Assembly (NCBI GenBank): GCA_023409995.1
Contig: JAEYQN010000073.1
Coordinates: 1 to 26,059 of the forward strand
Length of the DNA: 26,059 nt
From: Cyanobacteria bacterium OH_CBB_238
GTDB lineage: Bacteria > Cyanobacteriota > Vampirovibrionia > Gastranaerophilales > Gastranaerophilaceae
Direction: 5' to 3'
In this document: one piece after another, positions 8,344 to 15,311 of the stretch
Layout of the letters: each line of letters starts with the position of its first letter
Position numbering within the stretch: position 1 is the stretch's first letter
Made by a program: the position numbers and the translations under genes
The notes under the pieces: model-generated
Databases searched by the model: none
The model's input: only the letters and a program-made list of their open reading frames with translations
Told to the model about the DNA's origin: nothing

Positions 8344-9672
8344 TTGGCTGAGAAGCTTAAGATAAAAGGCGGCATAGCGTTAAAAGGTGAGGTTTCTGTA
8401 AGCGGAGCAAAAAATGCAGTATTAAAATTGATGGCTGCTGCGTTGCTTGCCAAAGGAGAGAGTAAAATATACAACGTTCCAGAGCTCACAGATGTTACAA
8501 TAATGTTAAATGTAATTGAGCAGCTTGGGGCAAAAACAAGTTATGATAAAATCTCAAAATCGGTCACAATAGATGCTACTAATATTACAAACGTAACTGC
8601 AAAGTACGAACTTGTAAGTCAAATGAGGGCATCTTTTATTGTATTAGGAGCTTTGGTATCAAGATGTAAAGAGGCTATAGTTGCGTTGCCTGGTGGTTGT
8701 GCAATTGGTGAAAGAAGAGTTGATTTTCATATTAAAGGCCTTGAGGCGCTTGGTGCAAATATAAAAATCGAAAATGGATATGTACATGCTAAAGCTTCAA
8801 AGCTAGTAGGTGCTGATATATATTTGGACATTCCTTCTGTTGGTGCAACAGAAAATCTAATGTTGGCAGCAGTTTTAGCAAGTGGTTCTACAAGAATTCA
8901 AAATGCAGCGCAAGAGCCAGAAATTATAGATTTGGCAAATTTTCTGAATACTATGGGTGCTGATGTTTCAGGAGCTGGTACTTCAGAGATTGTTATAAAT
9001 GGTGTTAATCTTGAAGATTTAAGACCGATTGAATATACAACTATTCCTGACAGAATTGAAGCAGGAACATATATGGCAGCTATTATTGCTACAAAAGGTA
9101 AAGGTATAATCAGAAACGTTTATCCCAACCATTTAACTTTTTATACTTCTAAGTTAATAAAAATGGGAGCTAATATCAAATTATTAGACCCAACATCTTT
9201 AGAGGTTTCATGTAAGCAGAGACTACAAGCTATTAATATTGTCACTCAGCCATATCCTGGTTTTCCAACTGACTTGCAGTCTTTAGCAATGGCAATGTTG
9301 GCTACGGCAGATGGCGTTAGTATCATAACAGAAAGCCTGTACGAAAATAGATTTATGCAAGTACCTGAACTTAGAAAAATGGGTGCGGATATTCATCAGG
9401 AAAGAAACCATGCTCTAGTCAAAGGTGTAAAAAAACTCTCTGCAGCTAATTTAAAAGCAAGTGATTTGAGAGCCGGCGCCTCATTGGTAATCGCATCGTT
9501 AATGGCAGAAGGCACAAGTACTATTGAGAGTTTACACCACATTGATAGAGGCTATGAACTCCTAGAATCTAAATTAAAGGCACTTGGTGTTAGTATTGAA
9601 AGATATAATGACTCAGCAGCTGATGCTTTGACTGAAAACTTTAAAGGAAAATTAAATGAGTTCCAAGTATAA
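8344..9672 (+). CDS. murA: UDP-N-acetylglucosamine 1-carboxyvinyltransferase
   Basis: This enzyme transfers enolpyruvate from phosphoenolpyruvate to UDP-GlcNAc, the first committed step of peptidoglycan synthesis, in the cytoplasm. SGAKNA near the N-terminus provides the active-site Lys (K23), and LPGGCAIGERRVD carries the catalytic cysteine (C119) that fosfomycin modifies; the Cys is present, so the enzyme is of the fosfomycin-sensitive type. The C-terminal LRAGASLVIASL motif is also intact. The frame is open to a TTG at 8332, but that TTG overlaps GGAGG (8334-8338), which is the ribosome site for the TTG at 8344, five bases downstream. I therefore place the start at 8344 (442 residues). Its last 17 bases overlap the next gene. 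Confidence 0.95.
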   Translation: MAEKLKIKGGIALKGEVSVSGAKNAVLKLMAAALLAKGESKIYNVPELTDVTIMLNVIEQLGAKTSYDKISKSVTIDATNITNVTAKYELVSQMRASFIVLGALVSRCKEAIVALPGGCAIGERRVDFHIKGLEALGANIKIENGYVHAKASKLVGADIYLDIPSVGATENLMLAAVLASGSTRIQNAAQEPEIIDLANFLNTMGADVSGAGTSEIVINGVNLEDLRPIEYTTIPDRIEAGTYMAAIIATKGKGIIRNVYPNHLTFYTSKLIKMGANIKLLDPTSLEVSCKQRLQAINIVTQPYPGFPTDLQSLAMAMLATADGVSIITESLYENRFMQVPELRKMGADIHQERNHALVKGVKKLSAANLKASDLRAGASLVIASLMAEGTSTIESLHHIDRGYELLESKLKALGVSIERYNDSAADALTENFKGKLNEFQV

Positions 9673-9985
9673 ACGTTGGTACGATCATGATCCTGTTTTA
9701 ATAGAAGTTATAGAACTCTTGAGAAATTATCAAGATGAGTTGAAGTTGCAAGCTGAGATCTTTTTAACAAAGATCGAAGAAAAAGTTTCTAAAGAAACTA
9801 TCGAAAGATTTTATGAAATGGTGAGGCCTGTCAATGCAAACCGCTGGTATGATAGAGATCCTATAATTTCCAAAACAGTTGAGCTTCTTAGGGTTGTTCC
9901 TCCTGAAATTCAGAAGTCTGCTGCCGAACATTTTCTGAAAACATTAGATGATCTTGGCATAAAACGAGAGTCTTCTATTAATTAA
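9656..9985 (+). CDS. Small protein with two tandem RWYD repeats, unknown function
   Basis: A 109-residue, charged, soluble protein. It is an internal duplication: RWYDHDPVLIEVIELLR (7-23) and RWYDRDPIISKTVELLR (63-79), 56 residues apart, each followed by a helix ending in FLTKI or FLKTL. Trp, Tyr, Asp, Pro and ELLR are kept in both. I do not recognise a function. The ATG overlaps murA by 17 bp in another frame and follows AAAGGA, so it is co-transcribed and probably co-translated with murA. A strong terminator follows. It could be a regulator or partner linked to peptidoglycan synthesis, by position only. Confidence 0.85.
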   Translation: MSSKYKRWYDHDPVLIEVIELLRNYQDELKLQAEIFLTKIEEKVSKETIERFYEMVRPVNANRWYDRDPIISKTVELLRVVPPEIQKSAAEHFLKTLDDLGIKRESSIN

Positions 9986-10012
9986 TATTTTTTAAAACAT
10001 CTAATAAAAGTA

Positions 10013-10043
10013 AAAAGAGCTGATCTTCTTAATCAGCTCTTTT
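10013..10043. terminator. Bidirectional intrinsic terminator between murA operon and SLH gene
   Basis: A perfect 12-bp stem, AAAAGAGCTGAT paired with ATCAGCTCTTTT, with a 7-nt loop. It is flanked by T-rich sequence on one side and A-rich on the other, so it serves both convergent units. Confidence 0.9.
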
Positions 10044-10063
10044 CGTCTATTTTACTATTTTGC

Positions 10064-11215
10064 TTATTCTATTATTGTTCCGTTTGATAAGTTAACTTTA
10101 ACCGGCTTCAATAACTTAATATTAACTACTTTGCCATTTTTAATGGTTATTTTAGCTCCTTTAAATACTACTCGGCAGAATTTTTGCCAAAATCCTTTTG
10201 GAACAATTTCAGTATCTCCAAGTGCATTGAAGTTTGCAACTTGTTTATCATTTACTTTTATTGATTTTGTTTCAAGAACAAGTTTGCCATTTCTAATTAT
10301 GAATACACCTTTTTTTACATCAATTACTTGACCTGTGATAGGGCTACATTCTTCAATAAGAAGGAATTTCTCTTTTGTTACGAAGTTTTTTGGAGTTCTT
10401 GAAGTGAAAACCTCTCCTAATGTGGATTTTTGAGAAGAAACGTTACTGGTCATAACTACTGGTAATATTGTTCCTGCAGGAATTAGCGCTATGTTACCGT
10501 TAACAATAACTCCATCTACAATTATTCCGTCAGCTGTTCTCGGTTTCATTGCTTCTTTTAATTTTTTATTAGCATTTATTTTAACTTGTTCTCTTAGGTT
10601 ATATAAGAAAACAGCTAATTCTGCTCTTGTTGCAGGTCTTTCAGCTTCTAATAGTCTGGCTTTGCCAGGCCCTTTTGCAATTACATTCAATATTTCTGCT
10701 TTACCTGCTATGTTTATAACCCAATCAGGTGTGACTTTATAATCGTCAAATGCTTTTTGAAGAGCTTCTTTTGCTTGAGCATCTGTTATATTTGCAGTTT
10801 CTAATGCATTGACAACAAACGTCATTGCTTGTCCTCTTGTTACATTATCTTGAGGATAGAAATTGTTGTCAGGAGTCTTTTTAATAATGTCAAAAGTCAC
10901 TGCGCGTTGAATCATATCCCAAGCCCAAAATGATTTCTCTATGTCATTGAAATTGATAATGTCTTTTATTTGAGCATTTTCTTGACCAACGGTTTTTATA
11001 ACCATAGTTGCAAATTCTGCTCTTGTTACATTCTCGTCAGGATGGTAAGTTCCATCAGGATAGCCGACTAACACATGTTCATCGGTCAATGTTTTTATTT
11101 GGTTATACGCCCAGTGCGAAGGGTGTAAGTCTGAGTATTCTATACAAAAAGCTTGGCCAACGCTAAATGCAAAGAATACAGTTAATAGTAATAACTGTAG
11201 CAATTTTTTCTTCAT
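10064..11215 (-). CDS. Exported protein with three SLH-type domains
   Basis: A 383-residue exported protein. The signal peptide is MKKKLLQLLLLTVFFAFSVG with probable cleavage near QAFC-IE. Three surface-layer homology domains follow: YSDLHPSHWAYNQIKTLTD with GYPDGTYHPDENVTRAEF (about 27-75), FNDIEKSFWAWDMIQRAV with NNFYPQDNVTRGQA (about 89-135), and a weaker third (about 150-205) ending RPATRAELAVFLYNL. SLH domains bind secondary cell-wall polymers or peptidoglycan. The C-terminal 170 residues are beta-rich (DGIIVDGVIVNG, IPAGTILPVV, repeated GK(V/L)V turns) and unrecognised. No porin barrel of the cyanobacterial SLH-porin kind is evident, and the protein is shorter than those. AAGGAG precedes the ATG at good spacing. 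Confidence 0.9.
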   Translation of the reverse strand: MKKKLLQLLLLTVFFAFSVGQAFCIEYSDLHPSHWAYNQIKTLTDEHVLVGYPDGTYHPDENVTRAEFATMVIKTVGQENAQIKDIINFNDIEKSFWAWDMIQRAVTFDIIKKTPDNNFYPQDNVTRGQAMTFVVNALETANITDAQAKEALQKAFDDYKVTPDWVINIAGKAEILNVIAKGPGKARLLEAERPATRAELAVFLYNLREQVKINANKKLKEAMKPRTADGIIVDGVIVNGNIALIPAGTILPVVMTSNVSSQKSTLGEVFTSRTPKNFVTKEKFLLIEECSPITGQVIDVKKGVFIIRNGKLVLETKSIKVNDKQVANFNALGDTEIVPKGFWQKFCRVVFKGAKITIKNGKVVNIKLLKPVKVNLSNGTIIE

Positions 11216-11258
11216 ATTCCATCTCCTTACTTGCTAATAGTTGATAAGCAACAAATTT

Positions 11259-11287
11259 ATTTTACTTTATAGTTACTTAAATAGCAA
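11259..11287 (-). promoter_or_regulatory. Probable promoter of the SLH-domain gene
   Basis: On the minus strand, TTGCTA (11287-11282) and TAAAAT (11264-11259) are spaced by 17 bp, in the 91-bp gap behind the upstream gene's stop and about 45 bp before the ATG. Confidence 0.5.
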
Positions 11288-11306
11288 TTTAATTGAGATT
11301 ATTTAA

Positions 11307-11669
11307 TTAATTTTCTTCATCCTCAGATGAATAATCATACTCATCGTCAAGCTCCGCTTTTCTTTTAGCAATAAGTTCCTTTGCTTTTTTATCTTCCTGG
11401 ATTTTTTTAGCCATTTTATTGTTTTTCATCATACCAGCCACATTCATCATTGCTAGAGAATTTAATGTTGCATTTAGTTGGGCACTCCTGTCCATAAAAG
11501 GAGCTTCCTTAAAGTTTTGGTTTTCTTCGCCTTGGTCGACAGCAAAATATTCTGAGCCTTGACCCATTTTTTCATCTGATGTTTTTGCAGCAGTACCAGA
11601 AATGTCCCCACTTTTAAAGTTTAGGGAACCTCCTATTCCTAATACACCAGCTGAACGGTTATCAACCAC
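11307..11669 (-). CDS. Small acidic-tailed protein of unknown function
   Basis: A 120-residue soluble protein, not recognised. The N-terminus is glycine-rich (VLGIGGSLNFKSGD), with an FKSG that resembles the FKG motif of two other proteins in this window. The centre has a methionine-rich helix (LNSLAMMNVAGMMKNNKMAKK), a charged helix follows, and the tail is strongly acidic (DDEYDYSSEDEEN). The start is a GTG at 11669-11667: the codon just upstream is a stop, and GAAAGAGAG lies about nine bases upstream. No signal peptide is seen. A good promoter with an overlapping palindrome lies directly upstream, and the SLH gene follows 91 bp downstream with its own promoter. Confidence 0.75.
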   Translation of the reverse strand: MVDNRSAGVLGIGGSLNFKSGDISGTAAKTSDEKMGQGSEYFAVDQGEENQNFKEAPFMDRSAQLNATLNSLAMMNVAGMMKNNKMAKKIQEDKKAKELIAKRKAELDDEYDYSSEDEEN

Positions 11670-11703
11670 TTACTTATACTCTCTTTCCGTGTTTATTTGA
11701 ACC

Positions 11704-11732
11704 ATTATAGCGATTTATCGCTAATAAAACAA
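11704..11732 (-). promoter_or_regulatory. Promoter with a palindromic operator-like site in its spacer
   Basis: On the minus strand, TTGTTT (11732-11727) and TATAAT (11709-11704) are 17 bp apart. A perfect palindrome, TAGCGAT-tt-ATCGCTA (11708-11723), fills most of the spacer and touches the -10. This position suits a repressor that blocks polymerase. A related palindrome lies before hsp20 at 14657-14670. Confidence 0.6.
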
Positions 11733-11796
11733 TTCACCTTTTGTACTAAACCAGGATAAGATTTTTTTTTGCTATTTAATTATCTTTAAAAATAAA

Positions 11797-11818
11797 AAAG
11801 GGTGAATTATCACCCTTT
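11797..11818 (-). terminator. Intrinsic terminator of the 540-residue protein gene
   Basis: The stem AAAGGGTGA / TCACCCTTT (9 bp) has a 4-nt loop. Read on the minus strand it is followed by a T-rich run (TTTTTTATTTTT), 36 bp after the stop at 11854. Confidence 0.9.
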
Positions 11819-11853
11819 AGCTTTGCCGTTATTAAAATTATAGATTTTTATAT

Positions 11854-13476
11854 TTATGCCAATTGACTTGCAATCCCATTAAAAGCAGTTGGCATTTTTT
11901 TATTTGTATTATGTTCTATTGATACAGTGTTTGCAGGTGTTGCTGATGCAAGTGCTTTCTTTTCTTCTTCATGCTTGCGGGTAAAATGTCTTCCTATTGC
12001 CGGAATTGCTACTCCTAAGACTGCAAATGCAAATCCAATATTTGCAACCTGACATAGTGAACGCCAGTTTTTAGCTTGTGGTAACACTTCATCAAATGAT
12101 TTCAGTTTGTATTCTTTTACCCAGTTCCATAGCCTTTTTCCAACAAATGCGGTTTTGTCATCAGGTGTAAGTCTGTTTATCAGGCTTATCTTACCTTTAG
12201 AAACTTTTTCTATAGCTGTAGCTGTGGCTTTTGCAACATAATCACCTAAAAAGTACAATCCTGCGAAGCATGACATATCTTTTATCATTGATTCTCTTAG
12301 TTCGTTGCCATCTTCATTTGCTGCAAATCTACTCGCTATAGTTCCTGTTGCTATCCATCTTGTTTGATCAAGGGTTGGGAATAATCCTTTAAATTGAAAC
12401 ATTTGTTTTGTTGGTATTTTAAAGTTCATCGAAGCCCAAGCTAATCCAAACATACTTGCCATGGCAAGACCTTTATGAAGTGTAAGCTTTCTTTTTTGTT
12501 CAGGAGTTAGTTCTCTATCTTTTTGACCTTCTTTTCCAAAATCTTCATAAATTGGAGCACCTTTTATTCCATATTGTTTTCTTGTTATTGCTCTATTAAT
12601 TGTTTGCATTGACATTGCAAGCGGCATAAGTATTGCAAGTCCTACCATACTTTTTGTGTTTATAAATTTTGTGGATTTTTTCACAAATGTTTCCAGGTTT
12701 TCAGCTACTCCATTTTTAACAAGCTGTCTTCCGACACTGACCTGATCTCTAAGCAAGTCAGCTAAATTAGAATCAAACCTTTTAATTATTTTTGAGCCGT
12801 TTTCTGCGATCTCTTCATATCCGATAGTAGCTTCTGCTTTGCTATGTTTTACAATTTCAGCGTAAGCATTTTTTATAAGCTCTGTTGTCTTTTTTCCTGA
12901 ATATTTTGGATTATTTATTGCTTCCGCTAGGTAGCCTGTTGCTTTTTCTATTGATTCTTTTGGCACTACATCGTTTAAATGTATCCAGCCATCTTTATCC
13001 CAAGCTTTTAGGCTTGCTATATTATCTTTTACGTAGTTTCCAACCTTATTTGAAGGATCAGCATTCTTATAAAATGTTGATAGCCTGTTTAATGTGTGCT
13101 CATCAGCCCACGAATTGCTCATATTTACGCCCTTTAAATCTTTTTTAAAGAACGACCCATTTAGTGCTTTTGCGGCACCAAGAACAATAAAGCTAGGCAA
13201 TAAACAGTTCATTACGAGGCCAGAAGTCTCTTTTCTAAATGTTTCAGCTGCAGCCGGGGCACCTGCTGTTTTAAGATCATAAGCAGTCCTTGGAGCTGCT
13301 GTTGATGTAATATCAACAACTGACACACCAACCATAGGGTATTTGTCACATAGTTGTAATGCTGCGGTCACACCATCACCAATACCTTTGAATGTTTGTG
13401 GCTTATGATTAGCATTCTGGTTTGCATTTTTATAATTTGGTTGATCCAGCTGTTGTCTAAATTTGATCTGTGTCAT
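11854..13476 (-). CDS. Large FKG-motif protein with hydrophobic segments, unknown function
   Basis: A 540-residue protein I cannot assign. The N-terminus is an Asn/Gln-rich extension (NYKNANQNANHKPQ) ending in TFKGIGDGV (FKG at 29-31), with no classical signal peptide. Hydrophobic stretches that may be membrane segments occur near 90-105 (LVMNCLLPSFIVLGAAKAL), 275-295 (MVGLAILMPLAMSM), 340-355 (LAMASMFGLAWASM), 400-415 (CFAGLYFLGDYVAKA) and 485-505 (VANIGFAFAVLGVAIPAIG). Between them are soluble lysine-rich stretches. The tail ends in SIEHNTNKKMPTAFNGIASQLA. The ATG follows a modest AAAGAGAC. It is a single-gene unit with its own terminator. A multi-pass or peripherally inserted membrane protein is my inference. 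The FKG-type N-terminus appears lineage-specific. Confidence 0.8.
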   Translation of the reverse strand: MTQIKFRQQLDQPNYKNANQNANHKPQTFKGIGDGVTAALQLCDKYPMVGVSVVDITSTAAPRTAYDLKTAGAPAAAETFRKETSGLVMNCLLPSFIVLGAAKALNGSFFKKDLKGVNMSNSWADEHTLNRLSTFYKNADPSNKVGNYVKDNIASLKAWDKDGWIHLNDVVPKESIEKATGYLAEAINNPKYSGKKTTELIKNAYAEIVKHSKAEATIGYEEIAENGSKIIKRFDSNLADLLRDQVSVGRQLVKNGVAENLETFVKKSTKFINTKSMVGLAILMPLAMSMQTINRAITRKQYGIKGAPIYEDFGKEGQKDRELTPEQKRKLTLHKGLAMASMFGLAWASMNFKIPTKQMFQFKGLFPTLDQTRWIATGTIASRFAANEDGNELRESMIKDMSCFAGLYFLGDYVAKATATAIEKVSKGKISLINRLTPDDKTAFVGKRLWNWVKEYKLKSFDEVLPQAKNWRSLCQVANIGFAFAVLGVAIPAIGRHFTRKHEEEKKALASATPANTVSIEHNTNKKMPTAFNGIASQLA

Positions 13477-13512
13477 GTTTAAGTCTCTTTAAAACTGTCT
13501 TAATCTTTTCTA

Positions 13513-13521
13513 ATTCTATCA
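13513..13521 (-). promoter_or_regulatory. Possible extended -10 promoter for the 540-residue protein gene
   Basis: On the minus strand, TGA-TAGAAT (13521-13513) forms an extended -10 about 37 bp before the ATG. The -35 is weak (TTTATC at 17 bp). Confidence 0.35.
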
Positions 13522-13625
13522 GGTTAAAAAATAAAGATAAAATATTTTGCTTGTAGGGCTTAGGTTTTAGGCAGATAACTGAAAAACAAAAAACGTATAT
13601 TTTTAATTTTGAGTCCTGTTTTTCG

Positions 13626-13694
13626 AAAAATTGCATTTAAAAATTTCATTTTTTTATCTTAAGAAGCCAAAATCTTAAAAATTGCATTTAAAAA
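13626..13694. repeat. Two exact copies of an 18-bp AT-rich direct repeat
   Basis: AAAAATTGCATTTAAAAA occurs at 13626-13643 and again at 13677-13694, 51 bp start to start (about five helical turns). The shared core is ATTGCATTTAAA, so the match is not simple A-tract. The copies lie 28 bp or more upstream of the -35 of the plus-strand promoter at 13722. Confidence 0.8.
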
Positions 13695-13721
13695 AACTCA
13701 ACTTTACAAAACTTAATTATT

Positions 13722-13749
13722 TTGACCGAATAAATACAATATATATATC
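13722..13749 (+). promoter_or_regulatory. Probable promoter of the tandem-paralogue operon
   Basis: TTGACC (13722-13727, 5 of 6) and TATATC (13744-13749, 4 of 6) are separated by 16 bp. An overlapping TATATA is an alternative -10 at shorter spacing. Confidence 0.45.
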
Positions 13750-13879
13750 CAAGAAATCAAATTCTGATTTGCTGACAAGATGTAAACAATTGTAAATCAT
13801 GTTTCAATATTGGTTAATTTTTGATGTTTATAAACATTGTATAGGTGAGCTATGTGAAGGAATGAATAAGGTAAAATTT

Positions 13880-14254
13880 ATGATTCAAAGCGGAAAAATG
13901 AAATATATTCAGAGACTGAATTCGGGTAAACGGTTCAGTTGGAATCCTCTAAGTGATTATGAAAATACTCAAAACGGTCCTTACACAGATGTAATATATT
14001 ATAATCAAAAATTAGCTCTAGAATGCAATGGCAAGGAGATTGAAGAATCGGTAAAAAGAATATTAAAAGTCGAATTCCCGGATTGGATTGAAGAGTCTGA
14101 AATATATAACTTATTGGTTTATGTATTAACAAATCGCTTATGCACTATGCAATCTATAAAAAATGTTTTATCATATAAGAAACAGAAGAAAATTAGACAG
14201 ATAAAAGATGTTAACTTTAATAAAGGAGAGGTTCAACTCACATGTTTAACTTAA
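13880..14254 (+). CDS. Unknown small protein, first of two tandem paralogues
   Basis: A 124-residue soluble protein if started at the ATG at 13880, which has AAGG eight bases upstream and aligns with the start of its downstream paralogue (MIQSGKMKYIQRL against MFNLKELKIVKEL). The frame stays open back to an ATG at 13799, giving 151 residues, but that ATG has no ribosome site. Residues from YTDVIYY to LTNRL align without gaps over 53 positions with the next gene, 16 identical by my manual count, including EF, YNL and flanking Leu/Val. I do not recognise a domain. A basic C-terminal extension (KKQKKIRQIKDV) is absent from the paralogue. It overlaps the next gene by 13 bp. Confidence 0.7.
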   Translation: MIQSGKMKYIQRLNSGKRFSWNPLSDYENTQNGPYTDVIYYNQKLALECNGKEIEESVKRILKVEFPDWIEESEIYNLLVYVLTNRLCTMQSIKNVLSYKKQKKIRQIKDVNFNKGEVQLTCLT

Positions 14255-14541
14255 AAGAACTAAAAATTGTTAAAGAGCTGAGTAATATTAGGCCAAAACT
14301 TAAGTGGCTTATGTTTTCGCAGGTTCAAGATTATAAAATTAATTCTAACTATGTAGATATGATTTGTAATGATCAAGATCGTGAAGTTGGTGAAGATAAT
14401 AAAAAGCTTGAGTCAATGGTACAAGAAATGTTGGTGAAAGAGTTTTCACCGGAGATTAAAAAGCTTAAATCATACAACTTAATCGTAGATGCAGTTGTTC
14501 ATAACTTAAAGAAAAAACAGAATTCTAATAATGAAGGCTAG
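14242..14541 (+). CDS. Unknown small protein, second of two tandem paralogues
   Basis: A 99-residue charged, helix-rich protein with no signal peptide. It shares the ungapped 53-residue core (YVDMIC ... VQEMLVKEF ... SYNLIVDAVVHNL) with the upstream gene and ends in a lysine/asparagine-rich tail. Its ATG lies inside the upstream gene's end, 13 bp before that stop in another frame, and follows AAAGGAGAGG, so the pair is probably co-translated. A terminator at 14606-14638 closes the unit. The function is unknown; the arrangement suggests gene duplication, perhaps a hetero-oligomer. Confidence 0.8.
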   Translation: MFNLKELKIVKELSNIRPKLKWLMFSQVQDYKINSNYVDMICNDQDREVGEDNKKLESMVQEMLVKEFSPEIKKLKSYNLIVDAVVHNLKKKQNSNNEG

Positions 14542-14605
14542 TGGCATATTGTCCTAAATTATTTAGATAATTAGATAAAATCAATTAGACTTCTAACCGA
14601 TTTAC

Positions 14606-14638
14606 AAATGATACTTACAGGCAATGTAAGTATCATTT
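14606..14638 (+). terminator. Intrinsic terminator after the tandem paralogues
   Basis: A 14-bp perfect stem, AAATGATACTTACA / TGTAAGTATCATTT, has a GGCAA loop and is followed by ATTTTT. Confidence 0.8.
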
Positions 14639-14656
14639 ATTTTTAGGAAAATACAA

Positions 14657-14709
14657 TAGCGAGGTCGCTATACAGAGGTTTGTCAGTTGGTCATTTAATA
14701 AGCTGTAAT
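14657..14709 (+). promoter_or_regulatory. hsp20 promoter with upstream palindrome
   Basis: TTGTCA (14680-14685, 5 of 6) and TGTAAT (14704-14709, 5 of 6) are separated by 18 bp. A perfect palindrome TAGCGA-gg-TCGCTA (14657-14670) sits 9 bp upstream of the -35. It shares both arms with the palindrome at 11708-11723. It is not the CIRCE element (TTAGCACTC-N9-GAGTGCTAA) of HrcA. Confidence 0.45.
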
Positions 14710-14761
14710 CTGATTTATTTCTCGTTATATCTAAACTAAAAATACTAATAAATGAGCCTTT

Positions 14762-14794
14762 TAGCGATCTCGTATCTATCATAGTTGATAGATA
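14762..14794 (+). promoter_or_regulatory. Inverted repeat in the hsp20 leader
   Basis: TATCTATCA-tagt-TGATAGATA (14773-14794) is a perfect 9-bp inverted repeat with a 4-nt loop, 32 nt before the GGAGG ribosome site. A degenerate TAGCGA-tc-TCGTAT (14762-14775) overlaps its left arm. It may be a DNA operator or an mRNA hairpin. Confidence 0.5.
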
Positions 14795-14838
14795 TGTAAT
14801 TTGTCTTGGTTTTATAGTTGGTTATGGGAGGTAATGTT

Positions 14839-15303
14839 ATGAAATACTTAATAAAAAAACCGGATACATTCTTAGATGCTTTGAATGATGATATTAGTTC
14901 AATTCTTCATCGTAACTTTGACAGTTTATTCCCCGAGTATATTTTTAATAAAGAAACTCAAGGGATGGTGATGCCTGTTGATATAAAAGAATTTGAAGAT
15001 TCTTTTGTGGTCAAGGTAGAATTGCCTGGAATAAAAAAAGATGACATAACTGTTGATATTAACAAAACATCTGTTAAGGTAGATGCACATAAAGAGTCTG
15101 AAAAAGAAGAATCAGACAAGAAGAAAAGATATCACAAGTCAGAATTTAAGTATGGCCAATATTCAAGAACGCTTTATTTTCCTCAGGACATAAATGTTAA
15201 AGAGAGTAAGGCTGAGTTGCAAAATGGTTTGTTGAAAATCAACCTACCTAAAATGCAGAGAGATGAAAATGAAACATCGAAGCTTGAAATAAAGGAAAAA
15301 TAG
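14839..15303 (+). CDS. Hsp20-family small heat-shock protein
   Basis: A 154-residue ATP-independent holdase chaperone of the alpha-crystallin family, cytoplasmic. The N-terminal arm (about 1-40) precedes the alpha-crystallin domain, from MPVDIKEFEDSFVVKVELPGIKKDDITVDI through to the family hallmark NGLLKINLPK; the C-terminal tail SKLEIKEK supplies an LEI version of the I-x-I oligomerisation motif. The frame opens at a TTG at 14818, but GGAGG (14827-14831) is seven bases before the ATG at 14839, so I start there. It is followed by a strong terminator. Regulation is suggested by the palindrome and leader inverted repeat upstream. Confidence 0.95.
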   Translation: MKYLIKKPDTFLDALNDDISSILHRNFDSLFPEYIFNKETQGMVMPVDIKEFEDSFVVKVELPGIKKDDITVDINKTSVKVDAHKESEKEESDKKKRYHKSEFKYGQYSRTLYFPQDINVKESKAELQNGLLKINLPKMQRDENETSKLEIKEK

Positions 15304-15311
15304 ATTATAAT
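15284..15311 (+). promoter_or_regulatory. Strong promoter overlapping the hsp20 end and its terminator
   Basis: TTGAAA (15284-15289) and TATAAT (15306-15311) are separated by 16 bp. The predicted start near 15318 falls within the left arm of the terminator hairpin, so transcripts from it lack most of that arm. It would drive the gene at 15382 and the flavoprotein gene behind it. Confidence 0.6.

Larger units (their letters stand above)
13477..13879. other. Divergent AT-rich intergenic region with an 18-bp direct repeat
   Basis: This region lies between the divergently read genes ending at 13476 (-) and starting at 13880 (+). It is very AT-rich and holds an exact 18-bp direct repeat, candidate promoters for both sides, and a small palindrome ACAATTGT near 13787. 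A frame open from an ATG at 13799 could extend the plus-strand gene into it, but no ribosome site precedes that ATG. I see no RNA gene here. Confidence 0.6.

Noticed and set aside
13477..13798. Small RNA or riboswitch in the long intergenic region
   Set aside because: I could find no stable stem, terminator or conserved aptamer-like sequence in it.
13799..13879. N-terminal extension of the first tandem paralogue
   Set aside because: No ribosome site precedes the ATG at 13799, and the paralogue's start aligns with the ATG at 13880. It is kept as an alternative, not excluded.
14657..14670. CIRCE (HrcA) site before hsp20
   Set aside because: The palindrome TAGCGA-gg-TCGCTA does not match TTAGCACTC-N9-GAGTGCTAA in arms or spacing.
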